DNA from: a virus
DNA: 46,047 bases
IMG/VR virus record: IMGVR_UViG_3300045999_010230
Coordinates: 1 to 46,047 of that record
Strand: one strand, 5' to 3'
Shown: positions 10,801-19,848 of the stretch, piece after piece
Layout of the letters: each line of letters opens with the position of its first letter
Position numbering within the stretch: the stretch's first letter is position 1
The notes under the pieces: generated by a model
Told to the model about the DNA's origin: nothing
What the model saw: the letters and a program-made list of their open reading frames with translations, nothing else
Databases searched by the model: none
Program-made: the position numbers and the translations under genes

Positions 10801-12936
10801 CGTCGAGACGGCCCAGCGATGCACGCAGTGCTCTTGCTGGCCGATGTAGTAGAACGACGTATCGGCCCCACGCGTGGCAAGATTCGGGATATCCGACCCC
10901 ACGGGCTGCTGGATCATCCCGGAGGTGAGGTTGTAGATCTGTGCGCCGGTCAGCGTGCCCGCGCCGGTGATACCCGTGATGCCGTTCGCGTCGACCGCTT
11001 GTGCTACGTTTGCTCCCACAAACGCGAATCCTCCTGGGGCCGGGCCGCCGAGAGGGTTCTGAATCGCAATCGCCTCGATGCCGGTCGTCGTACGACCAAC
11101 GCGCACCGTACACGTCGCGACGACTGCGCCGCCGACGAGGATGCTGCAGTTCGTATAGGTTCCGGGTGTGTACCCGGTATTCCCCGCGCTGCCTGGCGCC
11201 GGCAGCGTCACGAGTTGCACCTGCCGGCTTGGCTCTGGCACCTGCACCCATCGAATCGGAAGGTCGCTCTGATAGCGCCTCTCCGTGAGAACATAGGCAG
11301 AGCGAACGGCCGTAAACTGTGCGTCCGATCCATCGAAGTCGGCCGCGCCGACCGTCTGGTACGGCGAGGATGACCTCGGTGTCAGCGTGTACAGGTCATC
11401 ACGACTGACGCCAATATCGCAAAAGTACACCTGGTCGGAGCCATCATCCAACTCAATGGCAATCGTCCACTCGCTGTTTGGCGTCGGAGTCGTCCCGTTG
11501 GCCTGAAATGGCCCGGCAACCGGCACACCACCAGGCGCCGGCCATGCAAGCCCGCTCTTGACGACGCGCTCCGTATTGGGCCCACCCGTTTGCCTCCGCG
11601 GAGCCTGCGCCGTGGCAAGCACCGCAGAGAGGTCGTCCGTCGTTTGGAAGCCGATAAGGGGGATGTACTTGCCGCCGACGTATGCCAGCGACCATACCGT
11701 GCCCGCAACGGACGGCCTAATCATGCCGGCCACAAGCTGCCCATCCAGTCGGTCCGTTCCCGCGATGCCGCCTTCTCCGCTGGCGTAGTAGCGCGCGACG
11801 ACGCGCGCAGCGTATCCCACGTTCGCCATCCAGTCGGACGGCCCCGCGGGCAACGCGGACGTTCGTTGATAGAGCATGATGCCGCGGTTGGCCCACGGAA
11901 GGAACCCCTCCGTGATGCGAGGTCCGCGGAACAGAATGTCGGGCACTGTTGCAAGCACGCTGACAACGCCCGTCACAGTGTTCACCACACCAGCCGTCGC
12001 CTCAATACGCGCCGGCGTGACATTGCTGGCACTGTCCTTTTCGCACATCGCCCAGACAAGCGCTTGCGACGGGACGCCGCCAACGGTCGGGGCGATTGAA
12101 CAGACGTCGAAGTTGCGGTGAGTGTCCACCATAAGAATGGCGGTCGGCGACGTCAGCACCTTGGCCGTCGTACCGACGATGGCTCCAGTGTCTGGGCTTA
12201 CAAGGACGTGCTCCACGTTCCCAGTGGCCGCATTCCACCAAAACGCCATAGGCCACACCGTGGACGCCAGGCTGCCCGTGACCGGGAGAGCCACTAGGCG
12301 CAGGTTCTTGGCCGACGTGACCTTACTGCCGAGCGGATTCAGCACGCGCGTCGGCGGCACGATGTACGCGTCGGTGCCCACGACCTGCACGGAGTAGTAG
12401 ACGCTGTTGCCGTCGCCGTTCTCCTGGTCGAGCATCATGCGGTCGGACGAGAGCTCCTGACCGGTGCGCTTGCCCGTGACCCAGAACGTGACGCGCTTGG
12501 TCTCGTTGTCGTAGGTGAGGCTCTCGATCTCGATGATGCTGCCACCCGTCGAGGACGTCGACACCAACGTGCCGACGTGCTCGGGAAGGTCGTTGACCTC
12601 CCGCCAGCCTCGCTCATCCTGGCCGCCTACCCAGTCGAAGAACTTGCCACCCGACGCCAGGACGGCGCGCGTGCCGCTTGCTGACGAGTTCGCCGAGATG
12701 GCCTCCACGGCCGGGCTGACAGGCGACGTTCCGCCCGTGGGGGTGGAGAACGACAGCGCCGGAAGCTTGTTCGCCGTCTGCGTCACGAGCTCCATGCCGA
12801 GGCGCGAGTCGAACGCCCCTTTGACGATGGACTGCACGTTGAGGAGCGACTGCATCTCGGGCGGCTGCACCGAGAAGACGTCGTCGTCCTGGTTGATGCC
12901 ACCCGCCAGCGGGACGTTTACGACGCGCTCTTCCAT
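7870..12936 (-). CDS. Very large tail nozzle-like protein
   Basis: A 1688-residue protein; ATG at 12936 overlaps the upstream stop as TGATG. The N-terminus (VNVPLAGGINQDDDVFS ... QSLLNVQ) has the pattern of podovirus tail nozzle proteins. The C-terminal third (from about residue 1290) carries beta-propeller-like text typical of nozzles, for example HQNRLVIGGADDATVVWF, LFIFKENDIYVV and VYSYMSNTWYEWSL. Nozzles are usually about 600-900 residues, so the central part is either a large insertion or several added beta domains. It lies between the adaptor-side genes and the ejection proteins, as expected for the tube tip. It should cap the tail channel and open at infection. Confidence 0.7.
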   Translation of the reverse strand: MEERVVNVPLAGGINQDDDVFSVQPPEMQSLLNVQSIVKGAFDSRLGMELVTQTANKLPALSFSTPTGGTSPVSPAVEAISANSSASGTRAVLASGGKFFDWVGGQDERGWREVNDLPEHVGTLVSTSSTGGSIIEIESLTYDNETKRVTFWVTGKRTGQELSSDRMMLDQENGDGNSVYYSVQVVGTDAYIVPPTRVLNPLGSKVTSAKNLRLVALPVTGSLASTVWPMAFWWNAATGNVEHVLVSPDTGAIVGTTAKVLTSPTAILMVDTHRNFDVCSIAPTVGGVPSQALVWAMCEKDSASNVTPARIEATAGVVNTVTGVVSVLATVPDILFRGPRITEGFLPWANRGIMLYQRTSALPAGPSDWMANVGYAARVVARYYASGEGGIAGTDRLDGQLVAGMIRPSVAGTVWSLAYVGGKYIPLIGFQTTDDLSAVLATAQAPRRQTGGPNTERVVKSGLAWPAPGGVPVAGPFQANGTTPTPNSEWTIAIELDDGSDQVYFCDIGVSRDDLYTLTPRSSSPYQTVGAADFDGSDAQFTAVRSAYVLTERRYQSDLPIRWVQVPEPSRQVQLVTLPAPGSAGNTGYTPGTYTNCSILVGGAVVATCTVRVGRTTTGIEAIAIQNPLGGPAPGGFAFVGANVAQAVDANGITGITGAGTLTGAQIYNLTSGMIQQPVGSDIPNLATRGADTSFYYIGQQEHCVHRWAVSTDDEKNFNIALSSASASPTTNPQGDAPFGAASPHKLNNFLEIYAYTETFVSEYEPLVPYSGGTSTALRCALGGPWRIVSDIYRAGSVNYVAATPAGDDSQASTFLLRFDESQEATISLPGGRPNLELAPYPSASSVAYVNNVGFFVEGANMMRVTAPPLNVPSLRLTQNGFTVGALRNGSSKGLQECFAIDYEYLAQNWRQMVRMSDYTFINGGLLSVFDGVNCNEHGMLVWPQRDLTSISWGDGGAQPQYLASAPNIQNPFQRFQSSSALLQFFYLLNNVSKPFFFYEVGLNGSTNFGNLTTQWGGDPSSNYEAIYADGRIQQFSSFTKPGYEGGASAFGPHYYGRYQNAGSGFSNDNNNPSIVGTESYFLWAPRSAAGWSDPATGTVKGNRESAYSQSEVGGDFLMSWCYEYADGTGRIVRSSPSSPIQYTVCAEIYSSYPVPRDRGAIRRGGRVTVFKWGVFVPRLELTNRLNAASEDPRRVTLQPYSTCEPYSTVMYRMPWQNFLNPINDFVVPRNATRGVVPYASRPFDALSIGAGTITTTPCGLVFTNHNRVPSPPDYKDGYNGMFDGPTGDYNGMLREPYLYTTGGVLDNVAPPGCKAMCVHQNRLVIGGADDATVVWFTKELSPTDAPGFNDTLTLTIESGGAVTGLASMNSNLFIFKENDIYVVAGTMPDATGQSSSLSEPTRLPHGIGCIDHRSVIATPIGIFFRSPRSIELLTPDLQIRPIGDKVKQRLETYPFVTSVSHNPATEEVYFVCQTNRVSRVVTGAGFTVLVYSYMSNTWYEWSLAALGEGPASMTVIDNKPWLACANPVDDPTSQAHVYQQGNGYVDGLANAGATYTYQYIPVLWQTAPFALNEVQGFQRTKRIRLLARAFTTTGIPGMSMLLGTDGSASQTVTFTSAEVTSINSIQGLIQLEAHVANQKGQLIVMGAQTLSPPSISQNTTGVRFSNIALVVGLKSGLNKRITEEAKH

Positions 12937-13352
12937 CAACGAATCTCCAACTGAAGCCTGACGGGGTCGAGGATATCATTCCCGTCCGAGTCTTTGGGCG
13001 CGATGTAGCGCAGGCGCATGATCTGTTGCCCAAGAGGCCCTGGCACCGGGACGATCTGAAGGTTCGGCACCGCTGCCGGCGCGCTGCTCGCGAGCGGCGT
13101 GTTGGTCAGCACCTTGCCGATGTTGAAGCCGTTCGGCACCCGTCCGAGGTTGTGCGGAACGTCGACCGTCTGGCCAGGCCGAAAGACCACGCCCTGGTCG
13201 GGCTTGTTCTTGATGACGCTCTTGACCGTCGTCTGGTTCGGAGGCCCGTTGCGCACAGACTCCGTGGTCTGACGCAGGACGTCCTGCACCTTGTCGAGCG
13301 CCTCATTGCCAGAGGGCGCCGGTACGAACTGCTGTGGCTTCGTCTGAGCCAT
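12936..13352 (-). CDS. Small virion protein next to nozzle
   Basis: A 138-residue protein with an AGGTGAG ribosome binding site. It has a helical N-terminal third and then a beta region (VVFRPGQTVDVPHNLGRVPNGF), a pattern reminiscent of phage fibre or tail segments in which a heading such as VPHNLGR-P-G precedes beta structure. It is encoded between adaptor and nozzle. Function unknown; probably a structural component. Confidence 0.6.
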   Translation of the reverse strand: MAQTKPQQFVPAPSGNEALDKVQDVLRQTTESVRNGPPNQTTVKSVIKNKPDQGVVFRPGQTVDVPHNLGRVPNGFNIGKVLTNTPLASSAPAAVPNLQIVPVPGPLGQQIMRLRYIAPKDSDGNDILDPVRLQLEIR

Positions 13353-13355
13353 GGC

Positions 13356-14324
13356 TCACCTCGCCCAGGGATAGGCACGGCGGCTGAGGAGCCGCACGTC
13401 TCGCACGCGCTCCGGCTGCGTCGCGTCGCGCTCGGCAGCGTGGATCTCGAACCGCTTGAAGAGCTCGTCGCGGACGACCTTGATCGACGCCGCCTGCTCG
13501 ATGCTCTCCTCCTTGAGAAGGCACTTGATCGCGGAGTCCTTGACGACCCACTCGTCCCAGCCCGCGCGACCGTCCACGCGGTCAGTGGACACGAGCATCT
13601 TCTGCGGCGCCGGGTAGTACCAGACGCGGTAGGTACCCGTCATCATTGGGGCAATCGACACCTTCTCACGCCCGTCGAGGGTGAACAGGCGGTACAGCGG
13701 AAGCGCGATGCTTCCCTGGTAGGTGTTCATCTGGCGGAGCGCGTTCTGCTGCTCCCATTGAAAGCGCCGCAGCGGGTTCCAGACGGCGTTGCCTGACGTC
13801 GTGTCGCTCGCCCACACGCCCTTGCACTTGTAGAAGTCCGAGTCGAGATGCACGGTCGCCGTCGCCGTGACGTTCACGCCTTGCGTGACCGTGAGCACGG
13901 CCGTGTCGACAAGCTGCGTGGTCGTCGTGTAGCCGTTGCCCGCGTTCGTCAGCGTCATGCCGGTGATGGCGCCAGCGAGGGTCGTCAGCGTCACGGTCGC
14001 CGTAGCGTTCGTGCCCTGCACGAGCGTGGCGGAACCGTTTGCGTAGCCCGCGCCCACCGTGAACGAGTTGATGGCGCGCACGACACCCGTGCGCCCATCG
14101 TTCAGAATGTCGAAGTCTCCTGCGCTACTCGACGCCGTCGAGCTGATGTCGGTGTAGCGCAGGAGATACTCCTGATCGAACATCACCATCCGGTCGTAGA
14201 GCTCAGCCCACGACTGGTTGATGTAGGACTGCAACTCCGCGGACGTGATGAACTGCGAGTTCACCATGTCGGCTTCACGCCGCACGGCCAGTTCGAGCTC
14301 AGCAAGCGTCCGCGAGTATGCCAT
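13356..14324 (-). CDS. Head-tail adaptor with beta-repeat insertion
   Basis: A 322-residue protein. The N-terminal region (about 1-65: LAELELAVRREADM, ELQSYINQSWAELYDRMV) is the helical signature of podovirus adaptor/gatekeeper proteins. The C-terminal half (GREKVSIAPMMTGTYRVWYY, then helices LLKEESIEQAASIKVVRDELFKRFE across separate turns) resumes the adaptor pattern. Between them, about residues 86-165, lies a beta-repeat with G-GY-NG, AT-TVTL and NAGNGYT elements. A related repeat occurs in the protein at 14582-15610. The position between capsid-side genes and nozzle fits an adaptor sitting on the portal. Confidence 0.7.
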   Translation of the reverse strand: MAYSRTLAELELAVRREADMVNSQFITSAELQSYINQSWAELYDRMVMFDQEYLLRYTDISSTASSSAGDFDILNDGRTGVVRAINSFTVGAGYANGSATLVQGTNATATVTLTTLAGAITGMTLTNAGNGYTTTTQLVDTAVLTVTQGVNVTATATVHLDSDFYKCKGVWASDTTSGNAVWNPLRRFQWEQQNALRQMNTYQGSIALPLYRLFTLDGREKVSIAPMMTGTYRVWYYPAPQKMLVSTDRVDGRAGWDEWVVKDSAIKCLLKEESIEQAASIKVVRDELFKRFEIHAAERDATQPERVRDVRLLSRRAYPWAR

Positions 14325-14327
14325 CGA

Positions 14328-14582
14328 TCAGTCCTCTTCCTCTTCGTAGTCGCTGCCACAGGACGAGACGGCCTCTTTGAAGAGCTTCGCCGCCTTCGCC
14401 CAGTTGCCCTTTGCCTTGGCCTGCTCATAGGCCTGCAGCATCGCGCCCAGTTCGCTGCCCATCTCCATGTCCTCGCCGTCGTCTTCGGAACCCAGGGAGG
14501 GCCCGGAGGGTTTCTCCGAGCCCATCCCCGGCTTCTTCTTCCCGATGGCGATCATGAGGGCCATGCCGCCTTTGCCCTTCAT
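14328..14582 (-). CDS. Small acidic protein in head operon
   Basis: An 84-residue protein starting at ATG 14582 (TGATG overlap; a GTG one codon earlier is the alternative). It has a basic N-terminus (MKGKGGMALMIAIGKKKPG), a Ser/Pro/acidic middle, one helix (AMLQAYEQAKAKGNWAKAA) and a Glu/Asp tail. Family not recognised. Its place between decoration-like protein and adaptor suggests a minor virion or assembly factor. Confidence 0.6.
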   Translation of the reverse strand: MKGKGGMALMIAIGKKKPGMGSEKPSGPSLGSEDDGEDMEMGSELGAMLQAYEQAKAKGNWAKAAKLFKEAVSSCGSDYEEEED

Positions 14583-15610
14583 CACACAACCGCCGAGCTG
14601 TTGCGGAGAAGGAGCTGGAAGGCGATCTGCGCTCCAGGATACGGATCCGCAGGCAAGTTGTTGTGATCGGTGATGAGGACATCGACGTCGCCGTTCGTCG
14701 TGTTCACGTTGAGCACACTGGCCGTGATACCAAACGTCACGGTGCCCGCCGCCTTGCCATCAAGACCGATGTTAGAAAACACCGTGCTCGCGAGGCTGCC
14801 GTTGGATACACCGGACCCCTGGTTGAGACACAGGGTCGCCGCCTCGACGACAATCGGTGGAAGCGATCCACTGACGCGCGTGCTGTTGAACGCGAATCGG
14901 TAGACGCCCGCTGCGACGCGCGAGATGGTCATGTTTGCCGTGGCGGGAGAACCGACCGTATACGCCGTTGCGAGACAGGCTTTGCCAGCCGACTCTTGAA
15001 GCGACACACGGAACCCCTCGGCTGCGGTGGGAAATCCACTGCCGAGGTTGGCGAGCAGCGCGGGAAGCAGACGAGCGGCTTTGACCGCGTTGCTGACTAC
15101 CCACATACTCCCGCTAATGGTACCGGTGCCGGTGCCAGTGGTGAGAGGTACGTCGACTACAGCAGGAGTGCTCGCCGTTCCAATGCCGCCGCCGCTGAAC
15201 GTGCAGGGCAACGAGCCCGTCGACGACAACGGGTATTGCGTGCCGCCATCGGTGATGTTGACCGATTGAATTGCGCCGCCCGAGACGACAACCGTCGCCT
15301 GCGCGGTAGCGATACTACCGTTGGTCACAGTCACACCAGTGAACGTACCATTGTTGTATCCCGCACCGCCGCTCGTGACGGGCGCAAACCCGTCCTGAAG
15401 CGTCGAGAGCAGGGTAAAGGTCTGAAGGCCGCTGGTGATGGTGCCGGTCTTGGTCTCCGCGAGGATGTCGAGCCGCTGGATTGCGGTCGGCTCCGTCACG
15501 ATGAACCCACCGGTCCCACTCGCTCCGCTGACGACACAGGTCGCCGACAGGAACGTGGTGGCCGGCTGATTCGACCCCATCTGGTTATAGAGAGTTGCGT
15601 TCAGTGCCAT
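14582..15610 (-). CDS. Putative head decoration / beta-repeat virion protein
   Basis: A 342-residue beta-rich protein rich in Thr, Gly, Ser and Val. About residues 80-130 contain a beta-repeat (GGAGYNNGTFTGVTVTNG, then VVVSGGAIQSVNITDGG) of a kind common in phage decoration and fibre proteins. The rest alternates short beta strands. It follows the capsid gene by 27 bp, the usual site for decoration or head-fibre proteins. No enzyme motif. Function inferred from location and composition. Confidence 0.6.
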   Translation of the reverse strand: MALNATLYNQMGSNQPATTFLSATCVVSGASGTGGFIVTEPTAIQRLDILAETKTGTITSGLQTFTLLSTLQDGFAPVTSGGAGYNNGTFTGVTVTNGSIATAQATVVVSGGAIQSVNITDGGTQYPLSSTGSLPCTFSGGGIGTASTPAVVDVPLTTGTGTGTISGSMWVVSNAVKAARLLPALLANLGSGFPTAAEGFRVSLQESAGKACLATAYTVGSPATANMTISRVAAGVYRFAFNSTRVSGSLPPIVVEAATLCLNQGSGVSNGSLASTVFSNIGLDGKAAGTVTFGITASVLNVNTTNGDVDVLITDHNNLPADPYPGAQIAFQLLLRNSSAVV

Positions 15611-15636
15611 GATGCGGCTCCTTTCTCAGGCTCCGA

Positions 15637-16953
15637 TCAGAGACCGAAGTTGGTGAGGACGATGTTCGCGCCGGGGTTGTTGCAGATGAACTGACCGTAG
15701 TGGCCGAAGCGGACCTCGTACTGGTCGTTGTCGTTGACGCGCAGGTAGTCGTTGTTGTCGTAGTCGAGCATCTGCGGCGCCGGGCCGAGGGTCGAGAGCT
15801 CCCAGGACGACATCTGAAGCATGAACGCCTTGCTGCGCGGGCAGAAGGGGTTCGAAACGATGTTCATCGGGCCGTTGGCACCGTCGTACTGGATGCTCTT
15901 GAACGAGATGCCAGCGATGTTCGACTGCACGCGGTCGTACACGATATCCGTGCCGAGCGACTTCTTCAGATTCTGCAGGTCGAGCGGGTTTACGAAGATC
16001 GTGTCCGGCGAGCCGACGCCCTGCACGAGGACGCGCGCCTCGGCCTCCATGAGCGCCTCGTTCATCGGAAGACCCGTGACCGAGAAGTTCTGACCGGCAA
16101 GACGGATCGGGTCCGACGTGCGGTTGAGACCCCAGAACGGGGTCGACGTCACGCTCGACGGAATCCAGGCCTGGATGCCCGTCACGACACCTTCGGCATA
16201 GCCATTGGCCGCGCCAGTTCCGGGGGCTGCCACTGGGCCGTCGCCCGAGCGCACGACGCGGTCGGTCGCCGCAATCGCGCCAGCGGTCAGGTTCACCACG
16301 CCGCCGACGCCAACGACCGTGATGACGCCGGTCTGACGGTTGATGCCCGAGACGTAGACACCGTCGCCCGCGGCAGTCGTCGCCGGGGTGGTGACGCGCG
16401 CCACCTGCGGAGGGGCGCCCGCCGGGAAGAAGTCGAGCTTCATCCCGAGGTTGAAGTAGACGGCGTCCGCCGGCGTCGCGAGCGTGAAGGTCGTCGCGGT
16501 AAACGAGGCGATAATGCCACGCGTGCCGGTGCCGTCACCGAAGAGCTGGAACTCGAGGTCGGCGAGCTCGTTCGTCGAGATGCCGTCCGTCTCGTTGTTC
16601 CAGAGGTCGACGAGCGCGCCGCTCGTGCGGACCGCAGCCTTCATGGTCTCGCCGTCCATGCGGAGGAGGCCGTAGTGGCGCGTGCGATAGACCTGGAAGC
16701 GGTTGTAGGTACCGCCGCCGCCGTTCGTGCCAGCGCGCGCGACGCCCTGGGCGATGTTGAACTGGCTCGAGCTGCCCTGCGGGCGCTCGTTCTGGAGCGC
16801 GACCACGCGGAACTCGCCGTCGAAGTTCGTCGTCTTCTTGACGAGCGAGAGGAGCGAAAAGTTCTTGTAGAGGGCCTGCGGGAGGGCGCCGTCCGGGTAC
16901 TTGATCTTGAGGATCGACTTGACGGCATCGAAGGTCGGGTTGCTGTACGGCAT
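15637..16953 (-). CDS. Major capsid protein, HK97-type
   Basis: A 438-residue protein. It lies directly downstream of the scaffold gene and upstream of the decoration-like gene, the canonical capsid position. The N-terminus (YPDGALPQALYKNFSLLSL) and conserved core text (TRHYGLLRMDGETMKAA, then PDTIFVNPLDLQNL and a C-terminal beta section) match HK97-fold major capsids of podoviruses that use a separate scaffold. The middle section (about 160-260) is Gly/Val/Thr-rich and beta, probably an inserted surface domain. No relation in sequence to the P22-type coat at 42511-43821. Confidence 0.85.
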   Translation of the reverse strand: MPYSNPTFDAVKSILKIKYPDGALPQALYKNFSLLSLVKKTTNFDGEFRVVALQNERPQGSSSQFNIAQGVARAGTNGGGGTYNRFQVYRTRHYGLLRMDGETMKAAVRTSGALVDLWNNETDGISTNELADLEFQLFGDGTGTRGIIASFTATTFTLATPADAVYFNLGMKLDFFPAGAPPQVARVTTPATTAAGDGVYVSGINRQTGVITVVGVGGVVNLTAGAIAATDRVVRSGDGPVAAPGTGAANGYAEGVVTGIQAWIPSSVTSTPFWGLNRTSDPIRLAGQNFSVTGLPMNEALMEAEARVLVQGVGSPDTIFVNPLDLQNLKKSLGTDIVYDRVQSNIAGISFKSIQYDGANGPMNIVSNPFCPRSKAFMLQMSSWELSTLGPAPQMLDYDNNDYLRVNDNDQYEVRFGHYGQFICNNPGANIVLTNFGL

Positions 16954-16964
16954 GACTGAGACTC

Positions 16965-17939
16965 CTAATTGGTTGCTTGCGAGGTTGCTTTCTTGACTGC
17001 GGCCACCAGAGCTGCCCTCTGTTCGTCAGGAGAGAGCAGCCCAAACGGCTTGCCAGCAGTCCGCGATTCGCTGGCAGCCTTCGTCGTGAGGGTCTTCGCC
17101 GGGGCCTTCTTGCCGGCAGGGGCCTCGCCCTTCTGCTCCACGCCACCACCGCCAAACCGCTTCACGCGGTCGGCGTACTTCTTCTCCAGCGCGCGGATGA
17201 CCTCGATGTCTTCGGGCGGCTCGCCGTAGCGTTCCTCGTGGCGCTCGGCGACGCGAAGCGCCTCGTCCCACAGGCTCTCGACGTCGTCCGAGAACATGTT
17301 GAAGAGGGTCGGGTACTCCGCCTTCGTGACCTGCGTCAGGAACTCGTTCCGAGCCTGCGCAATCTGCTGCTCTTGCTGATGGGCCTGACGCTCGGCCATC
17401 GCCTCCTCGCGCTCCTTGCGCAGCGCCTGGATCTCCTTCTTGACCTCGTCGAGCTCGCCAAAGGGCACGTCCATGTTGCCCTCGCGCATGCCTGCGTCGA
17501 TGAGCTCTTGGAAGTCGAACCCGAACTCTTGGAACGTGCGCGCGGGGGCGCGGCGGAGCTTCTTGAAGAGGTCCTCGACGACCTGCTTCTTCGAGTACTC
17601 GATGTACTGCGCCGCCTTCTCAAGCTTCGCCTCGAGCTGACGGGCGTAGTTCTCCGCCTTGCGCACGCGCGACTCGGCCGCCTGCCGAATGGCGAGCACC
17701 TGCTCGGCGAAGTCCTCCTGCCCCTCGGGCTCCTCGGTCTGCGCCTCGGCACTGGCTTCGGTCTCACCGGCTTCGGCCTCGACGGTCTCCTCGCCCTCGC
17801 CGGATGCATCGACCTCGGGCTCGCGCGTGGGCTCCGGGGTCTCGGGCTCCTGCGCGGGCGCCTCCTCGGCCTCCGCCTGGCTGGAAGAGATGACGGTATC
17901 CGCTGCTGCGCGCATCCGCGCGACCAAATCGTCAGACAT
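16965..17939 (-). CDS. Scaffolding protein, phage A
   Basis: A 324-residue protein with a very acidic Glu/Pro/Thr-rich first 100 residues, a long charged coiled coil (about 100-260) and a basic Lys/Arg/Ala C-terminus. This is the composition of podovirus scaffolds, whose basic C-terminus contacts the capsid. The gene overlaps the portal stop by 8 bp and precedes the capsid gene by 12 bp. It should be used in procapsid assembly and then leave. Confidence 0.85.
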   Translation of the reverse strand: MSDDLVARMRAAADTVISSSQAEAEEAPAQEPETPEPTREPEVDASGEGEETVEAEAGETEASAEAQTEEPEGQEDFAEQVLAIRQAAESRVRKAENYARQLEAKLEKAAQYIEYSKKQVVEDLFKKLRRAPARTFQEFGFDFQELIDAGMREGNMDVPFGELDEVKKEIQALRKEREEAMAERQAHQQEQQIAQARNEFLTQVTKAEYPTLFNMFSDDVESLWDEALRVAERHEERYGEPPEDIEVIRALEKKYADRVKRFGGGGVEQKGEAPAGKKAPAKTLTTKAASESRTAGKPFGLLSPDEQRAALVAAVKKATSQATN

Positions 17940-19815
17940 TCATGGCCTCCATTGCCTGTGCCGGCGGCTCTTCCGCTGGCGGTGCTTCTTCCACGGGAGG
18001 AGGCGCAACCTGCTGTGCGGCAGCAGCCTGCTGCGCCGCGGCTTCCATGCGCGCCTGCTCGATCAGCGCCTCGATCTTCGTGACGTAATCGTCGAGCACC
18101 TCGATGCGGTCCTCGGTCACGCCATCGACGCGCGCCTTGTTGTAGTGCTTGCGAGCGCGGTCGTACGCCACCGCGAGGTCCAGACGCTTGTCCGGGTCCG
18201 GGTAGGGTTCGCCACGCAGGATGAGCGACACGGCCTTGTCGACCACGTCGAGGTCCGCGGTCTCAAGGTCGCGCTCGGAGTCGATGTCGCCGATGTTGAG
18301 GAGGTTTGCCACGACCCGGCGGTCGGTGATGACCTTGCGGTCCACGAGCTCGAGGACCTCCTGGAAGAGCGCAGCCTTGGTCTGGGAAAGCGCGCTGATG
18401 GGCTCGCAGCGGAGCGTGAACTCCTTGCGGTCCATCTGCACCTGCGACCAGTTGATGCGCTCAAGCTGCCCCGAGCCTGGCGCGAGGATCTCGACGTCAA
18501 TCCCGTCCTCGGATGCCTCTTCGCACGCATCGACGATGAGCCAGCCGATGTCGACGTGGAACTGACGCACAGCCTCGTGCGCCACGCGGAAGCGCGCGTC
18601 CTCCATGTCATCGTAGACCGTGAGCGCGCGCCCGGACGCCTGACGAAGGCCCGCTGGCAATACTGACTGCGCGGCCAGTTCCGAAATGCCCTCGTACCGG
18701 AGCATGTTCGACGCGATCATGTCCTTGTACGCGTAGGTGTCCGGGTGGACCGGCTGCGGGTTGAACACGACCGGCGGCGTGCCCTCGTACTCGAAGATGG
18801 TGCCGACATCGTTGTCGATCTTCGTCTTCGTCATCGTGCCGGCTTGCACCGCGATGTGCGAGCCGCCCATGAGGTTGTGCGCGGTCTGGATCTTCTCGCT
18901 GAGGAGGTCGTACTCATCCTGCGGGGCCGCGAGCTCGAGCGCCATCGACGGTCCGTAGAACCCAGACAGCACCGTGTTGGTGCGGCAGAACGCCCAGCCG
19001 AAGTTCGTCGAGCGGCGCCACGGCGTCGCCTGGAGGGTTCCGGTGCTGAGTGCGATGACGCGCAGCCCGTCCTTGGCCTTCGAGCCAGACGCGAGATGGA
19101 TGCCCTCGTAGACCAAGATTTGGTCCGAGTAGCGCGACGAGTTCATGTAGTTCGAGTCGTCGTCCGCAGGCTTCGGGGCCGCGAGGATGGCTTTCGTGCG
19201 CTCCGTCGAGCTTCCGAAGAGCGTCGGATCGTTGCCGCCGAACGCTTCGAGCACGACGCCGCGGTCCATGTAGCAGCGGTGGTAGAGGCAGCGCGGCGTG
19301 CCGTAGCGGGCCTCGGGCTCGCTCACGAGCATGTCGAAGGCCGGCACTCGCTCGATGACCACCTGTCGGTCGTCGCCGATGTACACCTTGACCATCGCGA
19401 TCCCGAAGACGAGCTCGTCGAGGAGCAACTGCGGGTAGATTTTGGAGTACTGCGCAGCCACGAAGGCACCCGCCAGGAAGCGATCCAGTCGCTTCGCTCG
19501 GTACCTTTGCAGGAAATCGCCTCCCACGGTCACGGTGCTCGGCAGCGGCATCTGCCGCGCGAGCTTGGCCTGCATCGTGTGGATGGCGTTGCGCGCCACG
19601 TTGAACGACACCCGGTCGTCCCAGACGTTTCGCACCGGCATGCCGAACATTTTCAGGTCGGTGCCGTACACCTCCGCCGCGCGGGTCCACATTTGACGGC
19701 GATACGTCGTCTCATTGCGGATGGCCGTGACCGCTCCCACCAGGGCGACGTACGGATCCTCCTTCTGCTGATGAAGGAGCCACCATGCATCCGTGGTTTC
19801 GGAGATACCCGCCAT
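17932..19815 (-). CDS. Portal protein, phage A
   Basis: A 627-residue protein immediately downstream of TerL and upstream of scaffold, as expected for a portal. It has a helical N-terminus, a central beta region with YRAKRLDRFLAGAFVAAQYS, a stem-like region (QDEYDLLSEKIQTAHNLMGG), a helix-rich section (SGRALTVYDDMEDARFRVA) and an Ala/Gln/Pro-rich C-terminal tail that would form the barrel or tail side. It forms the dodecameric channel for DNA. It is unrelated in sequence to the P22-like portal at 44758-46047. Confidence 0.85.
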   Translation of the reverse strand: MAGISETTDAWWLLHQQKEDPYVALVGAVTAIRNETTYRRQMWTRAAEVYGTDLKMFGMPVRNVWDDRVSFNVARNAIHTMQAKLARQMPLPSTVTVGGDFLQRYRAKRLDRFLAGAFVAAQYSKIYPQLLLDELVFGIAMVKVYIGDDRQVVIERVPAFDMLVSEPEARYGTPRCLYHRCYMDRGVVLEAFGGNDPTLFGSSTERTKAILAAPKPADDDSNYMNSSRYSDQILVYEGIHLASGSKAKDGLRVIALSTGTLQATPWRRSTNFGWAFCRTNTVLSGFYGPSMALELAAPQDEYDLLSEKIQTAHNLMGGSHIAVQAGTMTKTKIDNDVGTIFEYEGTPPVVFNPQPVHPDTYAYKDMIASNMLRYEGISELAAQSVLPAGLRQASGRALTVYDDMEDARFRVAHEAVRQFHVDIGWLIVDACEEASEDGIDVEILAPGSGQLERINWSQVQMDRKEFTLRCEPISALSQTKAALFQEVLELVDRKVITDRRVVANLLNIGDIDSERDLETADLDVVDKAVSLILRGEPYPDPDKRLDLAVAYDRARKHYNKARVDGVTEDRIEVLDDYVTKIEALIEQARMEAAAQQAAAAQQVAPPPVEEAPPAEEPPAQAMEAMNV

Positions 19816-19848
19816 TTCTGGCCCAGTATCCCCAAGTTATCGTGACTC

